NCBI GenBank assembly: GCA_963783105.1
Contig: CAWAMI010000003.1
Location: 620,001 to 684,000, forward strand
DNA: 64,000 nucleotides
Direction of reading: 5' to 3'
Source: JAVEDQ01 sp963783105
Lineage (GTDB): Bacteria; Actinomycetota; Actinomycetes; Frankiales; Frankiaceae
Of the stretch, positions 38,037-47,230 are shown one piece after another. Numbering within the stretch: position 1 is the first letter of the stretch; every line of letters begins with the position of its first letter. The notes beneath the pieces are model-generated. The model worked only from the letters and a program-made list of their open reading frames with translations, ran no database searches and had not been told where the DNA came from. Both the position numbers and the translations under genes were made by a program.

Positions 38037-38690
38037 TCAGCGGGCGGCGAGGCCGCGGTCCGGCACCGACGGCTCCGGCCCGGATTCCTCGAGGTCGGGG
38101 TCGAGGGCCGGGTCGACCTCGACGGACGGCTCTGCCCCGCCTCGCGCGAGCCCGTCCGCGGCGGCGAGGAGCCGACCGGCGAGGACATCGGCGACCTCGA
38201 CGCTCGGCCGCCCGTCCAGTGTGCGGCAGATGAGCAGCACCGTGTCGTCGCCCGCGATCGTGCCGGCGACCTCGGGCAGCTCTGCCGCGTCGATGGAGCT
38301 CGCCAGCAGGTGCGCTCCTCCGGGCGGGGTGCGCAGGACGACGTTGCCGGTCACGGCCTCCGCGGACAGCAGCAGCTCCTCGAGGCGACGGGCCAGCTGC
38401 GCGGCCCCGACGCCGGCGGAGCGCGTGCCGCGGTCGGCGCCGTCGGGCAGCGCGTAGGCCAGGCCGCCGTCCGCGGTCCGCACCTTGTAGGCACCCAGTT
38501 CGCCGAGGTCGCGGGACAGCGTCGCCTGGGTGACGTGCACGCCCTGCGCGGCGAGGAGCAGGCCCAGCTCCTGCTGGCTGCGCACCGGGCGGCCCGCGAG
38601 CAGCGCGGCCACCCGGGAATGCCTCGCGTTCTTCGTCAGCGGCGCGCGGGCGACCGAGCTCGAACGCTCGGCCGGAGGCGGCTGGCTCAT
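38037..38690 (-). CDS. argR: Arginine repressor ArgR
   Basis: A 217-residue ArgR/AhrC-type regulator. The winged-helix N-terminal domain includes RHSRVAALLAGRPVRSQQELGLLLAAQGVHVTQATLSRDLGELGAYKV in order, with the SRDL recognition helix. The C-terminal oligomerisation/arginine-binding domain contains HLLASSIDAAELPEVAGTIAGDDTVLLICR. About 40 extra residues, acidic and Pro-rich, extend the C-terminus (VEVDPALDPDLEESGPEPSV). ArgR sits inside the operon it should control, via the ARG box upstream of argC. Confidence 0.94.
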   Translation of the reverse strand: MSQPPPAERSSSVARAPLTKNARHSRVAALLAGRPVRSQQELGLLLAAQGVHVTQATLSRDLGELGAYKVRTADGGLAYALPDGADRGTRSAGVGAAQLARRLEELLLSAEAVTGNVVLRTPPGGAHLLASSIDAAELPEVAGTIAGDDTVLLICRTLDGRPSVEVADVLAGRLLAAADGLARGGAEPSVEVDPALDPDLEESGPEPSVPDRGLAAR

Positions 38691-38720
38691 GACGGCTGGT
38701 TCATGTTGGAGCCTGCACCG

Positions 38721-39761
<1,041 letters not shown>

Positions 39762-39771
39762 GGTGTGCCTC

Positions 39772-40245
39772 TCATTCGGTTCGGCCTCTTCCGGTCAGAT
39801 CCGCGACCCGCGCGAGCAGTTCGGGGACACCGAAGGGCTTGACGAAGACGGATTCGTCTCCGAGGTCGGCTTCGAGTTCGGGGACGGCCTCGAGCCGCCC
39901 GGTGACGACGATGACGGGCACGTCGACGAGCGCAGGGTCGGCCCGCAGTTCCTGGAGCACGCGCATGCCCCCGAGGTCCGGCATCATGATGTCGAGCAGG
40001 ACCAGGGCCGGCGGCTGAGCGCTCGCCTGGACCAGCCCGGCCAGGCCGTCGCTGGCGGTCACGACGTCGTAGCCCTCGGCGTCGAGCAACGTGTGCAGCA
40101 AGCCACGGACGCTCGGGTCGTCCTCCATGACCAGCACCCGCGGCGCGCCGTCGGACTGTCCGTCCGGGGAGAGCAGGTCGTCGGGGAACAGCTGCCCGTC
40201 CGGCGCCCGGGGACCATCCGGCTGCCCGTTCTCGTCCTCAGCCAC
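39772..40245 (-). CDS. Stand-alone response-regulator receiver protein inside arg operon
   Basis: A 157-residue CheY-like protein. After a 35-residue Asp/Pro/Gly-rich leader, the receiver has the acidic pair (VMEDDPSVRG), the phospho-acceptor Asp in LLDIMMPDLGG, a Thr switch in VIVVTGR and the Lys in VFVKPFG. There is no output domain. It overlaps the argD stop by 8 bp and ends 10 bp before argF, so it is cotranscribed with the pathway. No kinase lies beside it; an orphan histidine kinase occurs 13 kb away at 53.2-54.4 kb. Its target is unknown. Confidence 0.9.
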   Translation of the reverse strand: MAEDENGQPDGPRAPDGQLFPDDLLSPDGQSDGAPRVLVMEDDPSVRGLLHTLLDAEGYDVVTASDGLAGLVQASAQPPALVLLDIMMPDLGGMRVLQELRADPALVDVPVIVVTGRLEAVPELEADLGDESVFVKPFGVPELLARVADLTGRGRTE

Positions 40246-41506
40246 GGGTCGCCTCGACCTCGGCGAGGATCGCCGGCATCGCGGCGAGGAATCCGTCGGC
40301 CTCGGCCTCGGTCAGCACCAGCGGCGGGGCGAGGCGGACGGCGTCGGGCGCGACCGTGTTGACGAGGTAGCCGGCGCGGCGCGCCGCCGCCTCGAGGTCG
40401 GCGGCGTGCGGCCCGGTCAGGGCGAGCGCCAGCCACAGCCCGGCGCCGCGGACGCCCGCGACCAGCGGCGAGTCGATCGCGGCCAGCCCGGCCTGCAGCC
40501 GCTCTCCCAACGCGCGGCTGTGCTCGAGCAGCCCCTCGGCGTCGACCGTGCGCAGAACCGCGAGGGCCGCCGCGCACACCACCGGGTTGCCGCCGAAGGT
40601 GCTGCCGTGATCGCCGGCCTGCAGCAGCGACGCCGCCGGACCGAGCCCGATCGTCGCGCCGATCGGCAGGCCGCCGCCCAGCCCCTTGGCGAGGGTCACG
40701 ACGTCCGGCCGCACGTCCTCGTGCAGGTGGGCGTACCAGGACCCGGTGCGGCCGATGCTCTGCACCTCGTCGAGCACGAGCAGCGCGCCGGCCTCGTCGC
40801 AGATCGCGCGGGCCGCGGAGAGATAGCCCTCCGGCGGCGGCACGACCCCGCCCTCGCCGAGGGTGGGCTCGAGGAACACCGCCGAGGTCCGGTCCGACAC
40901 CACCGCCCGCAACGCGTCGGCGTCGCCGTAGGGCACGAACTGCACGCCGGGCAGCAGCGGCTCGAACGGGGCCCGCTTGGCGGGCTGGCCGGTGATGGAC
41001 AGCGAGCCGAGCGTCCGGCCGTGGAAGCTCTTGTCGGCCGCGACGATCTCCGGGCGGCCGGTCCGGCGGGCGATCTTGATCGCCGTCTCGTTCGCCTCGG
41101 CCCCCGAGTTGCAGAAGAAGACGCGGGCGTCGGCCTGCTGATCCGGGTGCAGCCGTGCGATCAGCTGCTCGGCCAGGGCGACCGAGGGCTCGCTGGCGTA
41201 GAGGTTGGAGACGTGTTCGAGGGTGCCCAGCTGCCGCGTCACGGCCTCGTGCACGGCGGGATGCGCGTGTCCGAGCAGGCAGACGGCGATGCCGGCGACG
41301 AGGTCGAGGTAGGCGCGACCCTCGGCGTCCCAGACCGTGCTGCCGGAGCCGCGGACCAGCGCGACCGGCGGCCGTCCGTAGTTGCCCATGAGCACGGCGT
41401 CGCGCCGGCGGAGGAGCTGTTCGTTGGCGTCGATGCCGCTGCCCTCGACGACCGGGGCGGCGAGCGGGTTGGTCACCGCCGGATTGCTCACCACCGGATT
41501 GCTCAC
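40238..41506 (-). CDS. argD: Acetylornithine aminotransferase
   Basis: A 422-residue class III PLP aminotransferase. Conserved blocks: DLVAGIAVCLLGHAHPAV, FFCNSGAEANETAIKIAR, KSFHGRTLGSL, LLVLDEVQSIGRTG with the PLP Asp, and VTLAKGLGGGLPIGA with the Schiff-base Lys. I chose GTG 41506, overlapping the argB stop as GTGA; the frame is open upstream without similarity. The first residues repeat VSNPVVSNPAVTNP, encoded by a short tandem repeat. Confidence 0.95.
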   Translation of the reverse strand: MSNPVVSNPAVTNPLAAPVVEGSGIDANEQLLRRRDAVLMGNYGRPPVALVRGSGSTVWDAEGRAYLDLVAGIAVCLLGHAHPAVHEAVTRQLGTLEHVSNLYASEPSVALAEQLIARLHPDQQADARVFFCNSGAEANETAIKIARRTGRPEIVAADKSFHGRTLGSLSITGQPAKRAPFEPLLPGVQFVPYGDADALRAVVSDRTSAVFLEPTLGEGGVVPPPEGYLSAARAICDEAGALLVLDEVQSIGRTGSWYAHLHEDVRPDVVTLAKGLGGGLPIGATIGLGPAASLLQAGDHGSTFGGNPVVCAAALAVLRTVDAEGLLEHSRALGERLQAGLAAIDSPLVAGVRGAGLWLALALTGPHAADLEAAARRAGYLVNTVAPDAVRLAPPLVLTEAEADGFLAAMPAILAEVEATRG

Positions 41507-42495
41507 CACCCTGCTCCCCCGTTGGCGATGTAGGGACCGGTCACCGGGCCACCCAGGGCGGGGTCGGGGGTCGGCACGACCATGGTGCCGACGCCCTGGT
41601 TGGTGAACACCTCGAGCAGCACCGCGTGGGCCACCCGGCCGTCGAGCACGTGCGCGGCCCGGACGGCGCCGCGGACGGCGCGTAGACACGCCTCCATCTT
41701 CGGGACCATCCCGCTGGCCAGCCCGGGCAACATGCCTTCGAGCTCGTCGGCGTCCAGGATCGAGATCAGCTCCTCGGTGGCGGGCCAGTCGGCGAACAGT
41801 CCCTCGACGTCGGTGAGGACGACCAGCTTCTCGGCCCCCAGCTCGACGGCCAGGGCGGCCGCCGCGGTGTCGGCGTTGACGTTGTAGATCTGGCCGTCGG
41901 CCCCGCGGGCGATGGAGGCGATGACCGGCACGTGGCCGCTGTCCACCAGGGCCAGAACGGTCTCGGCGCGGACGTCGACGACGTCACCCACCAGGCCGAC
42001 GTCGACCGGCGCCCCGTCGACCGTGGCAAGCCGCTTCTCGGCGGTGAACAGGCGCGCGTCCTCGCCGCTCATGCCGACCGCGAACGGGCCGTGCGCATTG
42101 ATCAGGCCCACGACGTCGCGGTTGACCTGGCCGACGAGCACCATCCGGACGACGTCGATCATCTCCGGGGTGGTGACCCGCAGGCCGCCGCGGAACTCGG
42201 TGGTAACTCCGAGCCGGTTGAGGTGCTCGGTGATCTGCGGGCCGCCGCCGTGCACCACGACGACGCGGATGCCGCAGTGCCGCAGGAAGACGATGTCCTC
42301 GGCGAAGGCCTGACGCAGGCTCTCCTCCGCCATCGCCGACCCGCCGAACTTGACGACGATCGTCTTGCCCGAGAAGTGGGTCAGCCAGGGCAGCGCCTCG
42401 ACGAGGACGCCTGCCTTGGTCCGGGCCTCCTCGAGCCGCCGCGGCAGGACGGGGCCGAGGGTGTCGGGGTCGAGCGGCAGCCCGTCTGTACTCAT
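41503..42495 (-). CDS. argB: Acetylglutamate kinase
   Basis: A 330-residue N-acetylglutamate kinase, the usual feedback-controlled step of arginine synthesis. Motifs: VVKFGGSAM, VVVHGGGPQITEHLNRLG, FRGGLRVTTPEMIDVVRMVLVGQVNRDVVGLIN, NVNADTAAAALAVELGAEKLVVLTDVEGLF and GGMVPKM-like SGMVPKMEACL. The N-terminal helix before the kinase fold (RLEEARTKAGVLVEALPWLTHFSG) is the one linked to arginine inhibition and hexamer formation. A 30-residue C-terminal tail follows the core. It lies 44 bp after argJ. Confidence 0.96.
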   Translation of the reverse strand: MSTDGLPLDPDTLGPVLPRRLEEARTKAGVLVEALPWLTHFSGKTIVVKFGGSAMAEESLRQAFAEDIVFLRHCGIRVVVVHGGGPQITEHLNRLGVTTEFRGGLRVTTPEMIDVVRMVLVGQVNRDVVGLINAHGPFAVGMSGEDARLFTAEKRLATVDGAPVDVGLVGDVVDVRAETVLALVDSGHVPVIASIARGADGQIYNVNADTAAAALAVELGAEKLVVLTDVEGLFADWPATEELISILDADELEGMLPGLASGMVPKMEACLRAVRGAVRAAHVLDGRVAHAVLLEVFTNQGVGTMVVPTPDPALGGPVTGPYIANGGAGW

Positions 42496-42539
42496 CGGTC
42501 GCTGCTCACGGTCTGCCGCTGCTCATGTGGAGTAGGCCC

Positions 42540-43712
42540 TCATGTCGAGTACGCGCTGTTCTCGTGCACGTACGCCTCGGTGAGGTCGGTGGTGCGGATG
42601 GTGAGCGACTCGCTGCCGGCCTTGAGGTCGACGAGGATGTCGATGCGCCGCGGGCTCATGTCGACCAGCTCCCGCGGGTCCCCGGGGGCGCTGTCCCGGC
42701 ACACCTGGATGCCGTTGATCGCGACGTCGAGCGCCAGGGGGTCGAAGGTCGCCTGCGTCGTCCCGATCGCCGCGAGCACGCGGCCCCAGTTGGGATCCTC
42801 GCCGGCCAGCGCGCACTTCAGCAGGGCGCTGCGCGCGATCGACCGGCCGACCTCGAGCGCGTCGGCCTCGTCGGCGGCGCCGGAGACCTCGACGTAGACC
42901 TCCTTGCCGGCGCCCTCGGCGTCGGCGAGCAAACGACCGGCCAGGTCGTCGCAGACCTCGCGGACGAGTTCGGTCAGCTCGGCCGCGTCGAGCTCGACCC
43001 CGGAGGCGCCGCTGGCCAGCAGCAGCACCGTGTCGTTCGTCGAGAGGCAGCCGTCCGTGTCGAGGCGGTCGAAGGTCGTGCGCGTCGCCTCCCGCAGCGC
43101 AGCGTCCAGGGTGGCGGCGTCGGCCACCGCGTCGGTCGTCACGACGCACAGCATGGTCGCCAGCGCCGGGGCGAGCATCCCCGCCCCCTTCGCCATCCCG
43201 CCGACGGTCACTCCCGAGTCGCTGCTGCGCGCGGCGGTCTTGCGGACGGTGTCGGTGGTGCAGATCGCCTCCGCCGCGGCGGCGCCCCCATCGTCGGCGA
43301 GCCCGGCGAAGGCGGAGCTGACCCCGGCGAACAGCGTGTCGCGCGGCAGGAACGTGCCGATGAGTCCGGTCGAGCAGACCCCGACCTCGGCGGCGCCGCA
43401 ACCGAGGACGTCGGCGACGTGTTCCGCCGTCGCGTGCGTGTCGGCGAAGCCCTGCGGGCCCGTGCAGGCGTTGGCGCCGCCCGAGTTGAGCACGACCGCC
43501 CGGAGTTCCCCGTCGGCCAGCGCCTGGCGGCTCCACAGCACCGGGGCGGCCTGGACGCGGTTGCGGGTGAAGACGCCGGCGGCGGCGAAGCCCGGTCCGT
43601 CGTTGACGACGAGGGCGACGTCCGGACGACCGCTGTCCTTGAGCCCGGCGGCGACGCCGGCGGCGCGGAAGCCCTGCGCGGCGGTGACGCCCTCGCCGAT
43701 GGGGGCGCTCAC
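42540..43712 (-). CDS. argJ: Bifunctional ornithine acetyltransferase/N-acetylglutamate synthase
   Basis: A 390-residue Ntn-type enzyme recycling acetyl groups in arginine synthesis. The autocleavage site ATML is present (ALATMLCV, about T186), as are GVTVGGMAKGAGM, TDGCLSTNDTV and EDPNWGRVLAAIG. GTG 43712 overlaps the argC stop as GTGA and gives the conserved VTAAQGFRAAGVAAGLK start. Bifunctionality (acetyl-CoA plus acetylornithine) cannot be judged from sequence. Confidence 0.96.
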   Translation of the reverse strand: MSAPIGEGVTAAQGFRAAGVAAGLKDSGRPDVALVVNDGPGFAAAGVFTRNRVQAAPVLWSRQALADGELRAVVLNSGGANACTGPQGFADTHATAEHVADVLGCGAAEVGVCSTGLIGTFLPRDTLFAGVSSAFAGLADDGGAAAAEAICTTDTVRKTAARSSDSGVTVGGMAKGAGMLAPALATMLCVVTTDAVADAATLDAALREATRTTFDRLDTDGCLSTNDTVLLLASGASGVELDAAELTELVREVCDDLAGRLLADAEGAGKEVYVEVSGAADEADALEVGRSIARSALLKCALAGEDPNWGRVLAAIGTTQATFDPLALDVAINGIQVCRDSAPGDPRELVDMSPRRIDILVDLKAGSESLTIRTTDLTEAYVHENSAYST

Positions 43713-44731
43713 GGCGCGATTCCGCAGACCGGCAGACCGGCGTCCTCCGGCAGCCCGAGGGCGAGGTTGGCGCACTGCACGGCCTGTCCGGCCGCTCCCT
43801 TGACCAGGTTGTCGATCGCGCTGACGACGACGGCCCGGCCGGCCGCCTCGTCGTACGCGACCTGGAGCTGGCAGGAGTTGCTGCCGAGCGTCGCCGCCGT
43901 ATGCGGCCAGCGCCCCTCGGGCAGCAGGTGGACGAACGTCTCGTCGGCGTAGGCGTCCGCGAGCGCGCCGCGCAGCGCGGCCTCGTCCACGCCGGGACGG
44001 ACGCGCGCGGTGCAGGTGGACAGGATCCCCCGCGGCATCGGTGCGAGCACGGGGGTGAAGGACAGGGTGCGCACGCCGAGGGCCTGGGCCATCTCGTAAC
44101 GGTGCTGGTGCCGGCCGACCTTGTACGGCGAGAGGTCGCCCATGACCTCGCTGCCGAGCAGGTTGGCCTTGGCGGAGCGACCGGCGCCGGAGGTGCCGCT
44201 GGAGGCGACCACCACGAGGTCGTCGCCCTCGACGAGCCCCGCCGCCACGAGGGGGGCGAGCCCGAGGATGGTCGCCGTCGGGTAGCAGCCCGGGACGGCG
44301 ACGCGACGCGTCCCCGCGAGCCTCTCGCGGGACCCGGGCAGCTCCGGCAGCCCGTAGGGCCAGGCGCCTGCGTACTCGCCGCCGTAGCCCGCGGCCCAGT
44401 CGTCGGAGGAGGTCAGCCGATGGTCGGCCCCGAGGTCGAGCACGGTCGTCGACTCCGGCAGCTGCGCGGCGATGCGCCCCGACTCGCCGTGCGGCAGCGC
44501 CAGGAAGACGACGTCCGGCACCGCCGTCTCACCGTCGAGGAACTCCTCGACGCCGAGCAGCGGAGTCCCGACGAGCGCCGGGAACTGCGGGTGCAGCTCG
44601 GTCACGTCCCGGCCGGCCGAACTGCCCGCGACGAGTGGGCCGAGCTCCAGCGACGGGTGCCCCAGCACGAGTCGGATCAGCTCGCCGCCGGCGTATCCGC
44701 TGGCTCCGAGGACGGCTGCTGTCGTACCCAT
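43709..44731 (-). CDS. argC: N-acetyl-gamma-glutamyl-phosphate reductase
   Basis: A 340-residue NADPH-dependent reductase and first gene of the arginine operon. The nucleotide-binding start AAVLGASGYAGGELIRL, the catalytic Cys in VAVPGCYPTATILGL and HRYEMAQALG near the substrate site are intact. GGAG lies a few bases before the ATG, and a promoter with an ARG box is directly upstream. Confidence 0.96.
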   Translation of the reverse strand: MGTTAAVLGASGYAGGELIRLVLGHPSLELGPLVAGSSAGRDVTELHPQFPALVGTPLLGVEEFLDGETAVPDVVFLALPHGESGRIAAQLPESTTVLDLGADHRLTSSDDWAAGYGGEYAGAWPYGLPELPGSRERLAGTRRVAVPGCYPTATILGLAPLVAAGLVEGDDLVVVASSGTSGAGRSAKANLLGSEVMGDLSPYKVGRHQHRYEMAQALGVRTLSFTPVLAPMPRGILSTCTARVRPGVDEAALRGALADAYADETFVHLLPEGRWPHTAATLGSNSCQLQVAYDEAAGRAVVVSAIDNLVKGAAGQAVQCANLALGLPEDAGLPVCGIAP

Positions 44732-44739
44732 GGCTCCAC

Positions 44740-44769
44740 TCTATACAAAGACGTGCATGGTCATGCAAC
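44740..44769 (-). promoter_or_regulatory. argC promoter with ARG box
   Basis: On the minus strand, TTGCAT (44768-44763), a 17-nt spacer and TATAGA (44745-44740) form a promoter 9 nt before the argC ATG. The near-palindrome TGCATGACCATGCA (44767-44754) covers the -35 and resembles ArgR operators of streptomycetes and mycobacteria. ArgR binding here would repress the whole argCJBD-receiver-FRGH-mpg unit. Confidence 0.75.
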
Positions 44770-44788
44770 GGCGGCGATGGGTACCCGC

Positions 44789-45733
44789 TCAGTCGCCGGG
44801 CGGGCCCTGGGTCAGCATCGTCCGGAGCTTGTGCAGGTCCTCCCCGGAGAGATCCAGCCGCGCGGCCTCGGTGGTGTCGAGGAAGTCGAGGAGCACGCGG
44901 GCGACCTCGTCCGGACGCTCCAGCTGCGGGAAATGGCCGACGCCGTCGAAGACCTCGAAGCGGCTGCCCGGCATCGCCCGGTGCGCGTACTCGCCGTGCG
45001 TGACCGGGATGATCGGGTCCTTGCCGCCCCAGAGGACCAGGGTGGGGATGAGCTGCGCCAGGTAGAGCCGGTCCCGGGCGCTCACGCGCTGCCCGGCTGC
45101 GTCGATCACGCCGCGGATCGTGTGGAGGAAGGCCCTCCGCGCGCCGGGGTCGGACAGCGAGCCGAACGAGCGGAGCATCTCGGAGACGTCCGGCCCGGCG
45201 CGCACCCCGACCTTCGCGATCTGCCGGCTGATGCCGGAGCCCAGTGCCTGCACCTGACGGGCGGATATCAGGGGCAGCACGAACTCGGCCCCGGGCCAGC
45301 TCACCGCCTTGAGCAGGCCGTGCACCTCCTTGCCGAGGCCGCCGCTGTCGACCAGGACCAGCCGCTCGCACATCGTCGGGTAGGAGTAGGCGAACTGCAT
45401 CGCGACGCCACCGCCGAGCGAATGTCCGACGACCGTGGCGTGCTCGAGCTCGAGGGCGAGCAGGAGGTCGCGGAGGCCCACGGCGTAGGCGCCGAGCGAG
45501 TAGTCGGTGCGCGGCTTCGCCGATTCCCCGTGGCCCAGCAGGTCCGGAGCCAGCACCGTGTAGCGCTCGCCGAGCAGCGGGAGAACCGGGTCCCACTGGG
45601 CGGCGTTCCCCGCGATGCCGTGCACGAGCAACACCACGGGACGCTCGCCGCCGGCGGCGTCCGTCTCCACCGTTCGGTAGGTGTTCCGCTGCCCGCGCAG
45701 CGTCAGTTCCCGGCGGACGACCTCGGCTGGCAT
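44789..45733 (-). CDS. Alpha/beta-fold hydrolase
   Basis: A 314-residue hydrolase with oxyanion segment LLVHGIAGNAAQW, nucleophile elbow VVGHSLGGG (Ser), acid in VLWGGKDPIIPVTHG (Asp) and His in DGVGHFPQLERPDEV. The substrate is unknown; similarity is closest in pattern to epoxide-hydrolase/haloperoxidase-like enzymes. It lies upstream of argC in the same direction with a 57-bp gap that holds the argC promoter. Its own upstream region now abuts the mobile element (left repeat at 45743), so its native promoter may be displaced or rebuilt from the element end. Confidence 0.88.
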   Translation of the reverse strand: MPAEVVRRELTLRGQRNTYRTVETDAAGGERPVVLLVHGIAGNAAQWDPVLPLLGERYTVLAPDLLGHGESAKPRTDYSLGAYAVGLRDLLLALELEHATVVGHSLGGGVAMQFAYSYPTMCERLVLVDSGGLGKEVHGLLKAVSWPGAEFVLPLISARQVQALGSGISRQIAKVGVRAGPDVSEMLRSFGSLSDPGARRAFLHTIRGVIDAAGQRVSARDRLYLAQLIPTLVLWGGKDPIIPVTHGEYAHRAMPGSRFEVFDGVGHFPQLERPDEVARVLLDFLDTTEAARLDLSGEDLHKLRTMLTQGPPGD

Positions 45734-45742
45734 GTCCTCAGA

Positions 45743-45762
45743 CTAGGTGTGTCCCTTTCGGG
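45743..45762 (+). repeat. Left terminal inverted repeat
   Basis: 20-bp repeat, 19/20 identical to the reverse complement of 48813-48832, adjacent to the tcaga direct repeat. Confidence 0.8.
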
Positions 45763-45800
45763 CTCAAGATCGCTGATCACGATTGCCGATGCCTTGAGGC

Positions 45801-46629
45801 GTGTACCCGACCGACATGACGGACGCGCAGTGGAAGCTGCTGGAGCCGCTCATCAACGTGGCGGGCAAGCGCGGGCGGCGGTTCAGCGAGGACGTCCGGC
45901 GCGTGGTCGACGGGATGTTGTACGTGGCCTACACCGGCTGTCAGTGGCGGTGCCTGCCGCGGGAGTTCGGGCCGTGGACGCGGGTGTGGTCGCAGTTCCG
46001 GCGCTGGTCGCGCAACGGGACCTGGTCCCGGCTGCTGGCCGCGCTGCACCGCCATGTCCGGGTCCGCGCCGGCCGGCCGGCCTCGCTGCCGTCGATGGTC
46101 GTTGTCGACACCCACCTGGGCCGCGGTGCCTCACAAGGCGGGAGGACCTTTCACGATCGCGGCGGCCCATACGGGTCGACCAACGGCGCGAAGCGGGCGA
46201 TCGCCGTCGACATCACCGGCCTGCCGCTCGCCGCGGTCGCGCTGCCCGCCTCGACGCACGAGAACCACACCACCGCGGCGCTGCTCGACGCCATGTCCGA
46301 CCGAGACCAGGACGACCGGCTGCAGCTCGTGCTGGTCGACCGGGGCGTCACGACCGCCGGGGCGAAGAAGCTCAGCGACGCGCGCGGCCTCGAGGTCCGG
46401 CGGGTCGGCCACGAGCAGAAGACGGGCACCTTCGTACCCTTGGCCACTGGCCTGGCGGGTCGAAGTGGCACACGGCCGGCTACTCCGGCACCGCCGCCTC
46501 GCCCGATCCTTCGAGAACACCCTTGACTCGGCTAGCGGCTGGCTGCAGATCGCCTGCCTCGCCGTCGTTCTCGACGCCGCCGTCGCACCAGCAGCAACCC
46601 TGCCCCGACGCCGACGCACCACCCGATAG
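45801..46629 (+). pseudogene. IS5-family transposase, frameshifted near the C-terminus
   Basis: The N-terminal DUF4096-type region (TDAQWKLLEPLINVAGKRGRR...YTGCQWRCLPREFGPW) and the DDE domain are recognisable: first Asp in MVVVDTHLG, second in LVLVDRGV, Glu in WRVEVAHGRLLRHRRLARSFE. The frame from ATG 45801 reads correctly to TFVPL, then continues as nonsense to 46526. Skipping one base at 46442-46443 restores PLAWRVEVAHG... and runs to a stop at 46629, so one base has been inserted. The catalytic Glu lies after the shift, so the normal product should be inactive. I see no obvious slippery heptamer at the junction, which argues against programmed frameshifting. Confidence 0.85.
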
Positions 46630-46795
46630 CGGTTACCCACGCTGTCAGTCCGGCTCGATCGGCGGGCCGGCGGATGCTGGCTGCGGCGCTACCACAACCT
46701 CGCACCCAGGCTCGGTTCTGGGTATCCCTCGAACTGCGCGGGAATGACGCTCATAGGATCGTGCGCGGACCGGCGCGCCGAGGTGGGAAGCGACG

Positions 46796-47089
46796 ATGCG
46801 ACTTCGGCTCTTCGTGGAATACAGCGCCGACATGCCAGTCTGGCCGGACGCAGGCGATGTGCTGGACCTGGCCGCCCTTGGGCCAGCACTGATCCGACGA
46901 TTGATCATCTGGCAGAGGCACTTCGACCAGCATTACTCGCTCTATCGCCAGCCGCACTGGTCCGACCGGGAGGCTGGCCGCTGGCACGTCGAGGAGGGCC
47001 GCCAGCTCCGCGAGGAACTGGCCCGTGCGGTTCCGGACGCCGACGTCGTTCTTGACCTCTGGTCGGTGGAAGGCGACGGGCTAGCGTGA
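46796..47089 (+). CDS. Hypothetical cargo protein (97 aa)
   Basis: A 97-residue acidic protein (pattern MRLRLFVEYSADMPVW...GDVLDLAALGPALIRRLIIWQRHFDQHYSL). It is rich in Trp, His and Leu with two likely helices and no membrane segment. A GGGAAG lies about 7 nt before the ATG. It lies between the broken transposase and TnpB inside the element. No family recognised; codon use looks normal for the genome, so it is probably a real gene. Confidence 0.6.
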   Translation: MRLRLFVEYSADMPVWPDAGDVLDLAALGPALIRRLIIWQRHFDQHYSLYRQPHWSDREAGRWHVEEGRQLREELARAVPDADVVLDLWSVEGDGLA

Positions 47090-47230
47090 TCAGGCCGATC
47101 CCGCCGTAGCGGGCGTCAGAAGCAAGCGATGACCGGCTTTCGTGCGCTGCGCCCAGGCGCGCACACGACTCGGCGTCGTGCTCGCGGTCGCGGTTCTCTT
47201 GCTGGGTCACCGTCGGTTCGGTTTCTGTCG

